Shown here: positions 49,201 to 57,630 of the stretch, piece by piece | Layout of the letters: every line of letters starts with the position of its first letter | Numbering within the stretch: the first letter of the stretch is position 1 | Assembly (NCBI GenBank): GCA_001887945.1 | Contig: LDOQ01000199.1 | Coordinates: 1 to 64,000, forward strand | Source of the DNA: Spraguea lophii | Taxonomy: Eukaryota > Microsporidia > Spragueidae | Length of the DNA: 64,000 nt | Direction: 5' to 3' | Position numbers and translations under genes: made by a program | The notes under the pieces: model-generated | Told to the model about the DNA's origin: nothing | Seen by the model: the letters and a program-made list of their open reading frames with translations, nothing else | Database searches by the model: none

Positions 49201-50796
49201 TTAAAAATTTATTGTTGGATAAATCCTCTTGTATAAAAATGTATATATTGGTTCTCCGTTTTTTACTGGCCGTTCAAAATATGCTTTAAAAATTCCCGAT
49301 AGACCAACAGGCTTTGTTATCCTTCCGTTAATCCCTGTTTTTGATTTAAGAGCCATTTTTCTAAAATATAAAACTTCATCTCTCGTACTAAACATATTCT
49401 TTATCTTACACTCTCTTTTATAAAATTTTATAGGATATCCAATAAGTTTAATTCGATCTAAAATTATTCTATCACCATAATATCCGTTATGTATTTTCCC
49501 AATAATATTTCTTACTGAAAAATCTTCTTTAAAAAAACATGAGCTTTTTTGATCGAGAGTAAATGGAATTATAAAAGAAAACATGTTACCATATTCTTTG
49601 TTTTCAATGAAGACTTTATCATTGCTATCGTTTGTTATCAATGGTTTAACCTTAAAAATTCTACAACCCAAATCTATTATAATTTCATCAGGAATAGATT
49701 CTTCCGTACTCACAAATGGTACATTTAACAAAGTAAGTTTATCTTCTAATAGAAAAAGATTACAAAAAACATATGACTTAGCATTGATAGATCCTTTAAA
49801 CAATTTTCTAAATTTAATCTGAACAATTTTGTTGGAAAATACTGGTTTTGTTGCTTTAAGTTTTCTTTCTACGCTCTCGCTCTCTTGAAAGAATGTTATA
49901 TCTTTATAATATTCTGGATAATCATCTGTTTTATAATCGCATGTACCAATATTTTTTATACCTCTATAATTTTTATATTTTTCAATTAAATTACATTCTC
50001 CATCATAATTATTTTGATTGTTTTCCTCTGATTCATCATCATCTGTATCTTCTTCATATTCACCACTTGAACATTCTTCTTCATCTATTTCTTCATTTTC
50101 TATAATTTCTTGAGCATATTCTATTCCTTCAATTCCTAGATTCTCGGCAGTAATTATTTCACCATCTACTTCTATTTGTTCCAATTGTAAATTGAACATT
50201 CCATTACAAACGAAATTTTTAGAAACCAATCCTTTCTTCAAATATGATTTTATGGTTATTGTATCTTCATCTTCTGTAACCTTCGTAGGAAAGAGTACAC
50301 TTCTAATATTATCTTCTTTTAATTTTATGGTTGGTATATAGTTGAATAAATTTATAACAGAAGTAATCTTTGCATTATATCTATCAGCCATAATTTTTAT
50401 ATCTTTTTTATCTGTATTATTATTTATGCAAAATATTATATTTTTACAATTTTTAAAAATAAAATCTAAATTATTTTTTATTTCCTCTAAAATTATTTTA
50501 TCCATAAAAAATATAGTAATATCAGAAAATCTACTATTATAAATGAATTCATGTTCTGGAAGTCCATTACCATCTATGATATTATAATTAAGTTTATTTT
50601 TTATATCATAATATTCCTTTTGTATTCCATCTATAATATTTTGTTCTACATCATTGTATTCATACAATGGTGATATGTTTAAAGTCGTAATTGTAATATA
50701 TCCAGTTTTATTATAATTTTTTAACTGTTCTTTATGTTTTAAAACATTGTTTCTTCTTTTTTGTAAACTTTTATTCTTTTTTATTGCTTTTTTCAT
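49201..50796 (-). CDS. 40S maturation factor Tsr1
   Basis: GTPase-like Bms1/Tsr1 family protein acting on cytoplasmic pre-40S particles. The 531-residue protein is far too short for Bms1. Diagnostic blocks lie in the C-terminal half: EKYKNYRGIKNIGTC, IIDLGCRIFKVKPLI and DRIILDRIKLIGYPIKFYKR. The closing segments are MFSTRDEVLYFRKMAL and FERPVKNGEPIYTFLYKRIYP. A strongly acidic stretch (about 238-260) sits between the degenerate GTPase-like domain and the C-terminal domain. CCC directly precedes the ATG. It is convergent with gamma-tubulin with no spare sequence, so their transcripts must overlap. Confidence 0.92.
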   Translation of the reverse strand: MKKAIKKNKSLQKRRNNVLKHKEQLKNYNKTGYITITTLNISPLYEYNDVEQNIIDGIQKEYYDIKNKLNYNIIDGNGLPEHEFIYNSRFSDITIFFMDKIILEEIKNNLDFIFKNCKNIIFCINNNTDKKDIKIMADRYNAKITSVINLFNYIPTIKLKEDNIRSVLFPTKVTEDEDTITIKSYLKKGLVSKNFVCNGMFNLQLEQIEVDGEIITAENLGIEGIEYAQEIIENEEIDEEECSSGEYEEDTDDDESEENNQNNYDGECNLIEKYKNYRGIKNIGTCDYKTDDYPEYYKDITFFQESESVERKLKATKPVFSNKIVQIKFRKLFKGSINAKSYVFCNLFLLEDKLTLLNVPFVSTEESIPDEIIIDLGCRIFKVKPLITNDSNDKVFIENKEYGNMFSFIIPFTLDQKSSCFFKEDFSVRNIIGKIHNGYYGDRIILDRIKLIGYPIKFYKRECKIKNMFSTRDEVLYFRKMALKSKTGINGRITKPVGLSGIFKAYFERPVKNGEPIYTFLYKRIYPTINF

Positions 50797-50985
50797 GGGC
50801 TTATAAGTAAAATAAAATATTTTAAAAATTATAATTTTGAAATTGAAAATAATTTATTCTGTTTTATTTTTTTTAGTTTACTTTTATTTTATATTTATAT
50901 TATTTTATTTCATTTTATTGAAAAAGAATTTGAAAAGTTTGCAGGCAAAATGCTAAAAATATCATTAAAAATTTTCAAAAATATT
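50797..50985. other. AT-rich intergenic DNA upstream of Tsr1
   Basis: No feature seen. It is the beginning of a 2.1-kb stretch without an intact gene. Confidence 0.5.
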
Positions 50986-51628
50986 ATGTGTCGTAAATGT
51001 AATTATATTATTCCTCGATTTTTTTTTCAAAGTAGATCTTGAATGAGTTTTAAATGTAAATGAATTATTGTAAGCAGAAAGAAAATTTATTTATTCTAAA
51101 AAACAATATATTCCGTAAAAGGAAGTTAAATTATTCTGAATTATTAAATATTTTGGATAACTTTATAAGTAGAAAGGCTATTGGCGATATCTTTGAAATA
51201 TTATAAGTAAACCCACGATTATTTCTTTCTATAAATTATTCAAAATGAGTATCATAAGTTTTATGGATAAACATTCTAAGAAATTATCTGATGATAGAAT
51301 AATTATTTATTTTTATTAAACGCTTATCACTCGTAAACACTGAAATATAGAAAGGTATATTAGATATGATATTGTATGAGGTCGTAGGTACCGTAAACAT
51401 ACATATCAGAAAATATTTCTTCAAAGTTTTATAATACGGTCAAGACACATTTTATTTTTTTAACGAATTTATAGTATCTGGATTTATCATACGTGTAGAT
51501 ACATATAGGTTATAAATAATACATTTAATAATTTTGAATTCATACACTTTTATGTGAACCATAATAGAGAATTGGTAAGTACCGGTGGTTACCATACGAG
51601 TTGGATTGAATGCATTTTAAATCAATAA
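50986..51628 (+). pseudogene. Decayed ISXO2/Merlin-type DDE transposase
   Basis: Broken frames in the right order match the architecture of the IS1016/ISXO2-like (Merlin) transposase. First is a zinc-ribbon start MCRKCNY (50986). Next is an IFRKRKLNYSELLNILDNFI segment (51108-51167; its open frame runs from about 51102 to 51206), resembling the IRxxSxFxxSKLxLxxLL helix region. Then come NEFIVSGFIIRVDTYRL (51462 on), matching the xxFIxPGxIIxSDxWxxY block around the second Asp, and FYVNHNRELVSTGGYHTSWIE (51548 on), matching VNHSxxFVxPxTGxHTxxIE. Stops and at least one frameshift separate these, so it is inactive. The first catalytic Asp region is not clearly recovered. Confidence 0.65.
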
Positions 51629-52936
51629 AAACTTTTAAAAAAATAAGATTTTGATTGGTCGGAAATAAACAATCTTAATATATTGTAATGGAAGCAATAA
51701 CGAAAAATAATGATATTTGAAATTTCTTAACATTTTTATTTATAAAAATGAAAGGAATGTAAAACTGAACAACATAAATAAGTTTAACATAAATTTAACA
51801 ACCAGAATATTCACATCAAAATAAATAGAAGATGTATTAAATTTTTATTTACCAACTATATTTCTTTGTGTCATATCCTTCAAGATTACACAATATTTTT
51901 ATTTAAAGTTTTTTTCGGATGTTTATGTAGTGGGTAAGATAGCAAAAGATGTTTTTTAAAAAAAGATTAAAATTTTAAAATAAGACAAGAAGAACTGAAT
52001 AATAATGTGAAAAGTAATTATTTTTAATCGTTTAGATTCAATTAGGCTAAATTCCTTTAAATAAACCCGGACTTAACATTATTTATTATACCGCGTCGAT
52101 AGAAAATGTGCTGTTTTTGAAATACTTATTTTTATTTTTTATTTTTATCAAAAATTAACAAAATTGAAACCTCATTGAAGTACATTTTACTTCTATAAAA
52201 ACATTTAAAATCAAAAACTCGGTATGTCCAAATAAATTAAAACTATAAAAATATAATTGATTTGTTCGGAAACGGGAAACACTCGATAAGATCTTTACGA
52301 GATATAAACATATATTTTCTGTTATTAAACTTTAGTCCGAGTAATTCTTTTATAGTTAAAATTGTTTTTTCTATAAATAAATTACAAATTAAAAGAATTA
52401 TTGAAATTCATACTTTATTTAATAATCTTATTTTATAAAATTCAAAAGGTGTATTTTTGAACCAGTCATATTTTGTTTTAAAATAAAAAATATCAAAGTT
52501 ATTTATAAAGGTGTTTATGAAATAATTACTCCTTAATTCCATTAATGTCAATTACTGATGGACCGAAGAACTTTTTGGCTTGACACAAGTCAAGAGTACT
52601 CAAAACAATAATAAAAATTAGTTAAGATATCCTTCAAATAGATAAAAAAACATCTTCTAACTATGAAGTGTAATTTACTTATTAATTCAAAATTTGATGT
52701 GTTATTAGTATTGTAAATTTTATTAGTTATCCTTGTTCAGCTAATATATTATTTATAATAATGTGTCAAATGCAAGTAAAAGGAAAAAACTACATTCAGT
52801 TTTTTATTTTTTCGCTTTTGGAAAATTGAAAAAAATGTGGGAAACAGAGAATTCATTACATCTAATATAACAATAATAAAATTATATAATTATGTTTTTA
52901 TTTGAAATTTTGACATATGTTGAAGATTTATGATAT
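51629..52936. other. AT-rich intergenic DNA downstream of the transposase remnant
   Basis: Includes a short palindrome-like CTTGACACAAGTCAAG at about 52580 and isolated less AT-rich patches (about 52060-52110, 52260-52300) that may be further remains of mobile DNA. No frame is supported. Confidence 0.45.
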
Positions 52937-54145
52937 ATGTCATTAAAGTATATAAATACTGGTGAAAACACAATTTCAATGTATTATTTTTATATTTTAA
53001 AACTATTGACTATTTCAAGATGTTCATCTTTGAATGGAGAATATAGTAATAAGATTAATTATGATGAGAAAATTGATTATTTAAAAAATCTTTGGAATGA
53101 AAATGAAGCTACAACTACTTATTTATCATACGAGGGTAACGATTTTTGGCTAAACGAAACAGGATATAATAGAGAAAATATTTTTTATGATATTAATTTA
53201 CGCGAGATTAATGCATATTTTAAAAATGAATGTAAGAATATTCTTAACATAAAGATCCAATTAATTGAAGAACAACAAGACAAATTTATGAAATCAGAAG
53301 ATCTTTTTGAATTGTTTGAAAATGTTTATGAATACAATGAAAGTCGATTAAAGTATTTGGATGAGGTTCTGGAATTTTATAAAAATGATCAAGAAAATGG
53401 GATAGAATTTACGTATGATAATTTATATACTTATTCAGAGATGTTAGGTAAAACCCAAATATCTGTAATAGCTGAACAGACTTATGAAGAAAAACAAACA
53501 GTTACGGTGAATATTTTAAGATTTAATTTGTATAGGTCTAAAATGATGCAAGAAACATTAATAAATGAGTTAGACAATCTAAAAACAACACACGGTGATA
53601 ACCAGCAATGTATGAAATTTATAAATTATAATATAAAGGAAATATTTCTAAAATATTCTAAAAATGAATGGCCTGAAGAAGCTGAAATGATTTGTATTTG
53701 GAATATACGTGCCTATCCTAAACCACCTACAAAAACTCTTGGATTTTTTGAAACTAAATACAGAACAATTGAAAAAATATTAATTCAGAGAAAAAATAAT
53801 ATCCCTATTGTAAATCGATATCTTTCTGGAAGCTATAATATAGAAGAAATATGTGAGAATGAAAAAAATGGACTGTCTGAATTAGAAGTGACCCTCTATA
53901 TATTTCTCTGTGAGATTATAAAAGAGATTGCAATGCTTGAACAAGAACATTATTTATTGGAGGGAAAGATGGATTTATTTGAAATGGCTAAAAGTAAGAG
54001 AGAATTATTTACAAAAAATATTATATTAGGTAATGGAGCAAATTACAAAGATTATTTAGAATTTTGTAATGATTTTTCATTTGGAAAATGCGATGATACA
54101 AAATATCAAAAATTTGAAATTGAAAAAATGCTTATGTATTTTTAA
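52937..54145 (+). CDS. Hypothetical protein, possibly secreted
   Basis: Unrecognised, 402 residues. If translation starts at the second ATG (52979), the protein begins MYYFYILKLLTISRCSS, a plausible signal peptide; the first ATG adds 14 residues. The rest is soluble, helical and acidic with many Tyr and Glu, and has no transmembrane segment, cysteine array or catalytic motif that I can name. No CCC or GGG motif precedes either ATG, unlike most genes here. It sits between a dead transposase and a SINE-like copy, so it may belong to a fast-evolving, lineage-specific family. Confidence 0.65.
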   Translation: MSLKYINTGENTISMYYFYILKLLTISRCSSLNGEYSNKINYDEKIDYLKNLWNENEATTTYLSYEGNDFWLNETGYNRENIFYDINLREINAYFKNECKNILNIKIQLIEEQQDKFMKSEDLFELFENVYEYNESRLKYLDEVLEFYKNDQENGIEFTYDNLYTYSEMLGKTQISVIAEQTYEEKQTVTVNILRFNLYRSKMMQETLINELDNLKTTHGDNQQCMKFINYNIKEIFLKYSKNEWPEEAEMICIWNIRAYPKPPTKTLGFFETKYRTIEKILIQRKNNIPIVNRYLSGSYNIEEICENEKNGLSELEVTLYIFLCEIIKEIAMLEQEHYLLEGKMDLFEMAKSKRELFTKNIILGNGANYKDYLEFCNDFSFGKCDDTKYQKFEIEKMLMYF

Positions 54146-54253
54146 AGTAAAAATTAAAAGTTGTGGTAAGTTTATTACTTTTATATTTATTTCTTTATCT
54201 ATACTTTTTTTAATGAGCATAACAATATTTTATTATGCAAATTTATTTCTCTT

Positions 54254-54645
54254 ACTTTTTTTAATGAACCTTTTATTTATAGAAGTTTCGTGGCCAATTG
54301 CAGCATATCGCGGTTTACGACCTTTGGTTCATAAAGCATATTTAAATTTGTATTAATTAGTTTCGCTATAGATATACATTAACCCCATTTTATTTTATAC
54401 TCCAAAACATTGGAATTCTGCGCATGGTGCATGTCACCATCCCTCATAACTTTTTGAGATTCCTAATTTCCTTCTTGGAATAATCTTGTCTTGAGTCACA
54501 AATTAATACGTGGGTTACAATTACATCAGCTAAACACCACTTTAATCTAATAGCGAGTTAACCGTACATGGCACATCGAATGCTACGCTATAAAACCATT
54601 ACCTAGTTAACAATCCTTCTCTCTCTTCTTTTCTTTTGTCTTTTA
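54254..54645 (-). mobile_element. SINE-like repeat, copy G (body without head)
   Basis: On the plus strand it starts tttttttaatgaaccttttatttatagaagtt, exactly like copies A and E. It then follows copy A's body throughout: ttggttcataaagcatattt, gtttcgctatagatatacatt, gagtcacaaattaatacg, acatcagctaaacaccac. It stops in the pyrimidine-rich linker (about 54640), where the tRNA-like head of copy A would begin. The A-rich tail is well kept. Confidence 0.7.
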
Positions 54646-54858
54646 TTTGGAAGATTTGATATATAAATAATAAAATCTTATGCTTATATTTTAGGCGTTG
54701 ATTTTTTTGTATTTCAATCTCAATTATCTTTACTTTGTTTTCTTCAGCATTATCATATTGAACACATCAAAACATAATATTCATTTATACATAAACTAAA
54801 GGATCAATACAGCGTCTATTATATTTTATACCCACAAAAGGTAAAACTTATTCTTATT
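54646..54858. other. AT-rich intergenic DNA
   Basis: Rest of the 713-bp gap (54146-54858), which is otherwise filled by the repeat. Nothing else recognised. Confidence 0.5.
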
Positions 54859-55302
54859 TTAATTAATCTTTAATTCATTATGATATTTTTGCCAATGTTT
54901 ATACCATGAATATTTTATAGCTTTAGAATGTCTATTGGTTAAATATACCCATTTATTACATATGCTACAATAAGATTCTATTCTATTAGATCTTTCTCTT
55001 ATAAATGGTTCTGGATATCTTACACCCTTAGAATTTATACCATGTTTAAAATTCATATGATACCAATAACTACTAGTTTTTAACCTGAACCACTCTTTAC
55101 ATTCTTTACAAAAACCTTCTCTGTTGTTACCTTTTCCACGTATGTGTTGTGGTCTATAAAGTTCTGTAGTTGGTTTATTTAATATCGGTTTTGACATAAG
55201 TATTTCTTCTAATGATGAACACCTTATATTTTTTTCTTGTATTTTCTCTGTAATTTCCATAAGCTCGTTGTCTATATCATCTAAATATAATACATTGCTC
55301 AT
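54859..55302 (-). CDS. Rua1 C-terminal-type zinc-binding protein
   Basis: A 147-residue protein made almost entirely of the zinc-binding domain found at the C-terminus of fungal Rua1-like transcription regulators. The diagnostic order is YRPQHIRGKG, then REGFCKECKEWFRLKTSSYWYHMNFKHGI, then a second Cys/His cluster. Ligand candidates are C65, C68, H82, H87 for the first site and C112, C115, H136, H141 for the second. Fungal relatives carry a long N-terminal region that is absent here. A DNA-binding or regulatory role is inferred from the family. No CCC motif is seen before the ATG. Confidence 0.8.
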   Translation of the reverse strand: MSNVLYLDDIDNELMEITEKIQEKNIRCSSLEEILMSKPILNKPTTELYRPQHIRGKGNNREGFCKECKEWFRLKTSSYWYHMNFKHGINSKGVRYPEPFIRERSNRIESYCSICNKWVYLTNRHSKAIKYSWYKHWQKYHNELKIN

Positions 55303-55707
55303 AACCTTACACTTAACGATATTTTATAGATTTAATGCATAAATATATTAAAGATAGCATAATTTTAATATATTTTTTAAAAATAATTATAATGTAATTT
55401 ATTAATATATAAGATGTATTAAACATAGGTTAATATTTAAATAAATATGTTTAATAGTGTATAAATATATGTCTATAATTATTATGCATTAACATAATAT
55501 ACTTTAGTATAAATATTCTTAAAAAACAATTTTATTATATTTTAAATAATAATACTTTAATATAAGCTTGTAAATCTAAATAATTATATTTTAATAATAT
55601 CTAATAATTTAAATATTTAATTCATTTATGCATTCAATAAAAACCTTTTATTTCAAACCTAAAATATTAAATTAAATATTTATATTTTATGCAATAATCT
55701 AAGGGTT
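55303..55707. other. AT-rich intergenic region between divergent genes
   Basis: Nothing recognised besides the aaggg start motif of the next gene. Confidence 0.5.
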
Positions 55708-57330
55708 ATGCTATTTTTTTCACAAAAAAAAGAAGATGTAACTATGGAAGGATTATTATTTACATTGAATGATAGATTATCATCTTCCGTTTACTTAGAA
55801 GATAAATTAGATAGTTTAGAAGAAATATATAGATTATCAATATCATATCCATTTTCTGTAGGAATACATTCACTGGAATATATTTTAAATTCAGTAGAAA
55901 TTAAAAGACCAATACAATATAAAATTCTCAATAATATATTTCAATCGCATGATGGTGATGAATTTATAGACATTAGTTTCAAAAATGAAAATGATATAAA
56001 AAATATCCTTGACAATTATATCAATGATATACATTATCTTTCTACAATTAATTATTTATCAAAAAATATAACCAAACTTTCTTTGATAGCATTAAAATCA
56101 GACGTATTTATGCAAAACATAAAGAATCTTACAAAAATAAATATTATAATTTTAATTATGCTTTCAAAAGATAATTTTTTCAAAGAACAGATAGTTGTAG
56201 AATGCATATTAGAAACAATACTCAATAGAATAGATATATTATTAGATCAAAAGAAAGAATATGAAAGAATTAAAAAAACAGATAAAGAACAAAAAACAAG
56301 AAAAAAAGTAAAAATAAATAATATAGTAATAGAAAAATATATAAATAATACCAATCTGCATAATCTTATACTTTTAATGATACAAATAATAAAAGATTCA
56401 AGAAAGAATCATAAATATTTTATAGAATTAAATTTTAAGAGAATAATAGATAAGATTTTAGAATACGATAAAGAAATATTCTTTCAATTATTAATTGTTA
56501 TTTTAAACGAGAGAAGTAATAATATAAAAATATTACAAGAATATTTTATGAAGGATATTTATATAGAATTAGGATTAAAGAGTAAAAGATATTATTTTAT
56601 ATATTTACTAATAAAAGATAATATAAAAAATATAAAAAAATTAGAAAAATATATATTAAATGATATATGTATTGAGAATACAGAAAATAAAATAAAAAAA
56701 ATAAAAGAAGAATTATATAAATCTTATAAAGAAGAAGATAATATTTTAGAGAAGAATAGTTTGTTAGAAATCTTAAAAATATATATTATTTACAATGATA
56801 TAGAAATTGAAGATATTTCATTGATAAATAATACTATTACATATAAAGAAAATAAAATAGAAATAAAAATAAATAACAGATTAGAATATGATTTTGATTA
56901 TTACATTCTTTTGTTGTTGAATGTAGAAAAATATGAAATGGAAGAAAATGATATTTTATTTTACAGAAATATTGTAGATAATGAAGAATTTGATGTTTTT
57001 GAAAGAGGATTAATGTATTTAATTCTCTTGGAAAAGGGAATAAAATATAAAAATATTGAATTGTTAAATAAATTAAGAATAAAAATTACAGAGATAAATT
57101 TGATGAGTAAAAAATATATTGTTGATGAAGTAAAAGAGATAATTTTAGAAATAATAGGTGAGAAAATAAGAATGTTTATTGAAAAAGATATAGAAAAAGA
57201 AATAGAAGAATATAAGAATTATAAGATTGAAGAAAATATTATACCTAAAAAAGAAGATGGGTTAAAATCTTTTATAAGTAATTTTACTTCTAAATTTCAA
57301 ATAAATGAGAGTGATACGTTTGATTTATAA
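55708..57330 (+). CDS. Uso1/p115 head-like vesicle tethering protein
   Basis: The N-terminus (about 15-65: TLNDRLSSSVYLEDKLDSLE, then YPFSVGIHSLEYIL) matches the first armadillo repeats of the Uso1/p115 globular head, which tethers ER-to-Golgi vesicles with Rab1. The remaining about 470 residues are repetitive helical sequence compatible with more ARM repeats. The long coiled-coil tail of Uso1 (over 1000 residues in yeast) is missing, so the protein (540 residues) would be a head-only form. The C-terminus is short and polar. GGG is three to five bases before the ATG. Family assignment is probable, not certain. Confidence 0.65.
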   Translation: MLFFSQKKEDVTMEGLLFTLNDRLSSSVYLEDKLDSLEEIYRLSISYPFSVGIHSLEYILNSVEIKRPIQYKILNNIFQSHDGDEFIDISFKNENDIKNILDNYINDIHYLSTINYLSKNITKLSLIALKSDVFMQNIKNLTKINIIILIMLSKDNFFKEQIVVECILETILNRIDILLDQKKEYERIKKTDKEQKTRKKVKINNIVIEKYINNTNLHNLILLMIQIIKDSRKNHKYFIELNFKRIIDKILEYDKEIFFQLLIVILNERSNNIKILQEYFMKDIYIELGLKSKRYYFIYLLIKDNIKNIKKLEKYILNDICIENTENKIKKIKEELYKSYKEEDNILEKNSLLEILKIYIIYNDIEIEDISLINNTITYKENKIEIKINNRLEYDFDYYILLLLNVEKYEMEENDILFYRNIVDNEEFDVFERGLMYLILLEKGIKYKNIELLNKLRIKITEINLMSKKYIVDEVKEIILEIIGEKIRMFIEKDIEKEIEEYKNYKIEENIIPKKEDGLKSFISNFTSKFQINESDTFDL

Positions 57331-57630
57331 TTAAAAATATATTTATTTATATAATTTATAACAAACATATATTTACTTGTATAATTTATAATAAAAATTT
57401 AGTTACTTGTGTAATTTTAGAAACCCTTAAAACGCAAAGATCTATTATGTCATTTAAAGGACAATTAATTATAACCAAACTATAAAAAGTTTATATAATT
57501 TTTAAAAAATATATTTGTATTATTATTTTTACTGTTAAATAAACTTTGACATCTAGTTTTTTTAAAACAATCCAATTATGCATTAATGTTTTATTTTTTT
57601 GTAGTTTTTTATGCATAATTTTTTTACCCC
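57331..57630. other. Intergenic DNA with a short tandem repeat
   Basis: At about 57341-57422 a unit of about 32 bp (atatttacttgtataatttataataaa) occurs three times with changes. The rest is leader for importin beta. Confidence 0.6.

Noticed and set aside
51570..51600. gtaccggtggttaccatacg as a tRNA-like head fragment
   Set aside because: It is better explained as part of the decayed transposase block ending GGYHTSWIE.
54069..54356. 95-codon hydrophobic plus-strand frame
   Set aside because: It overlaps the end of the previous gene and runs into a SINE-like copy in an arbitrary frame.
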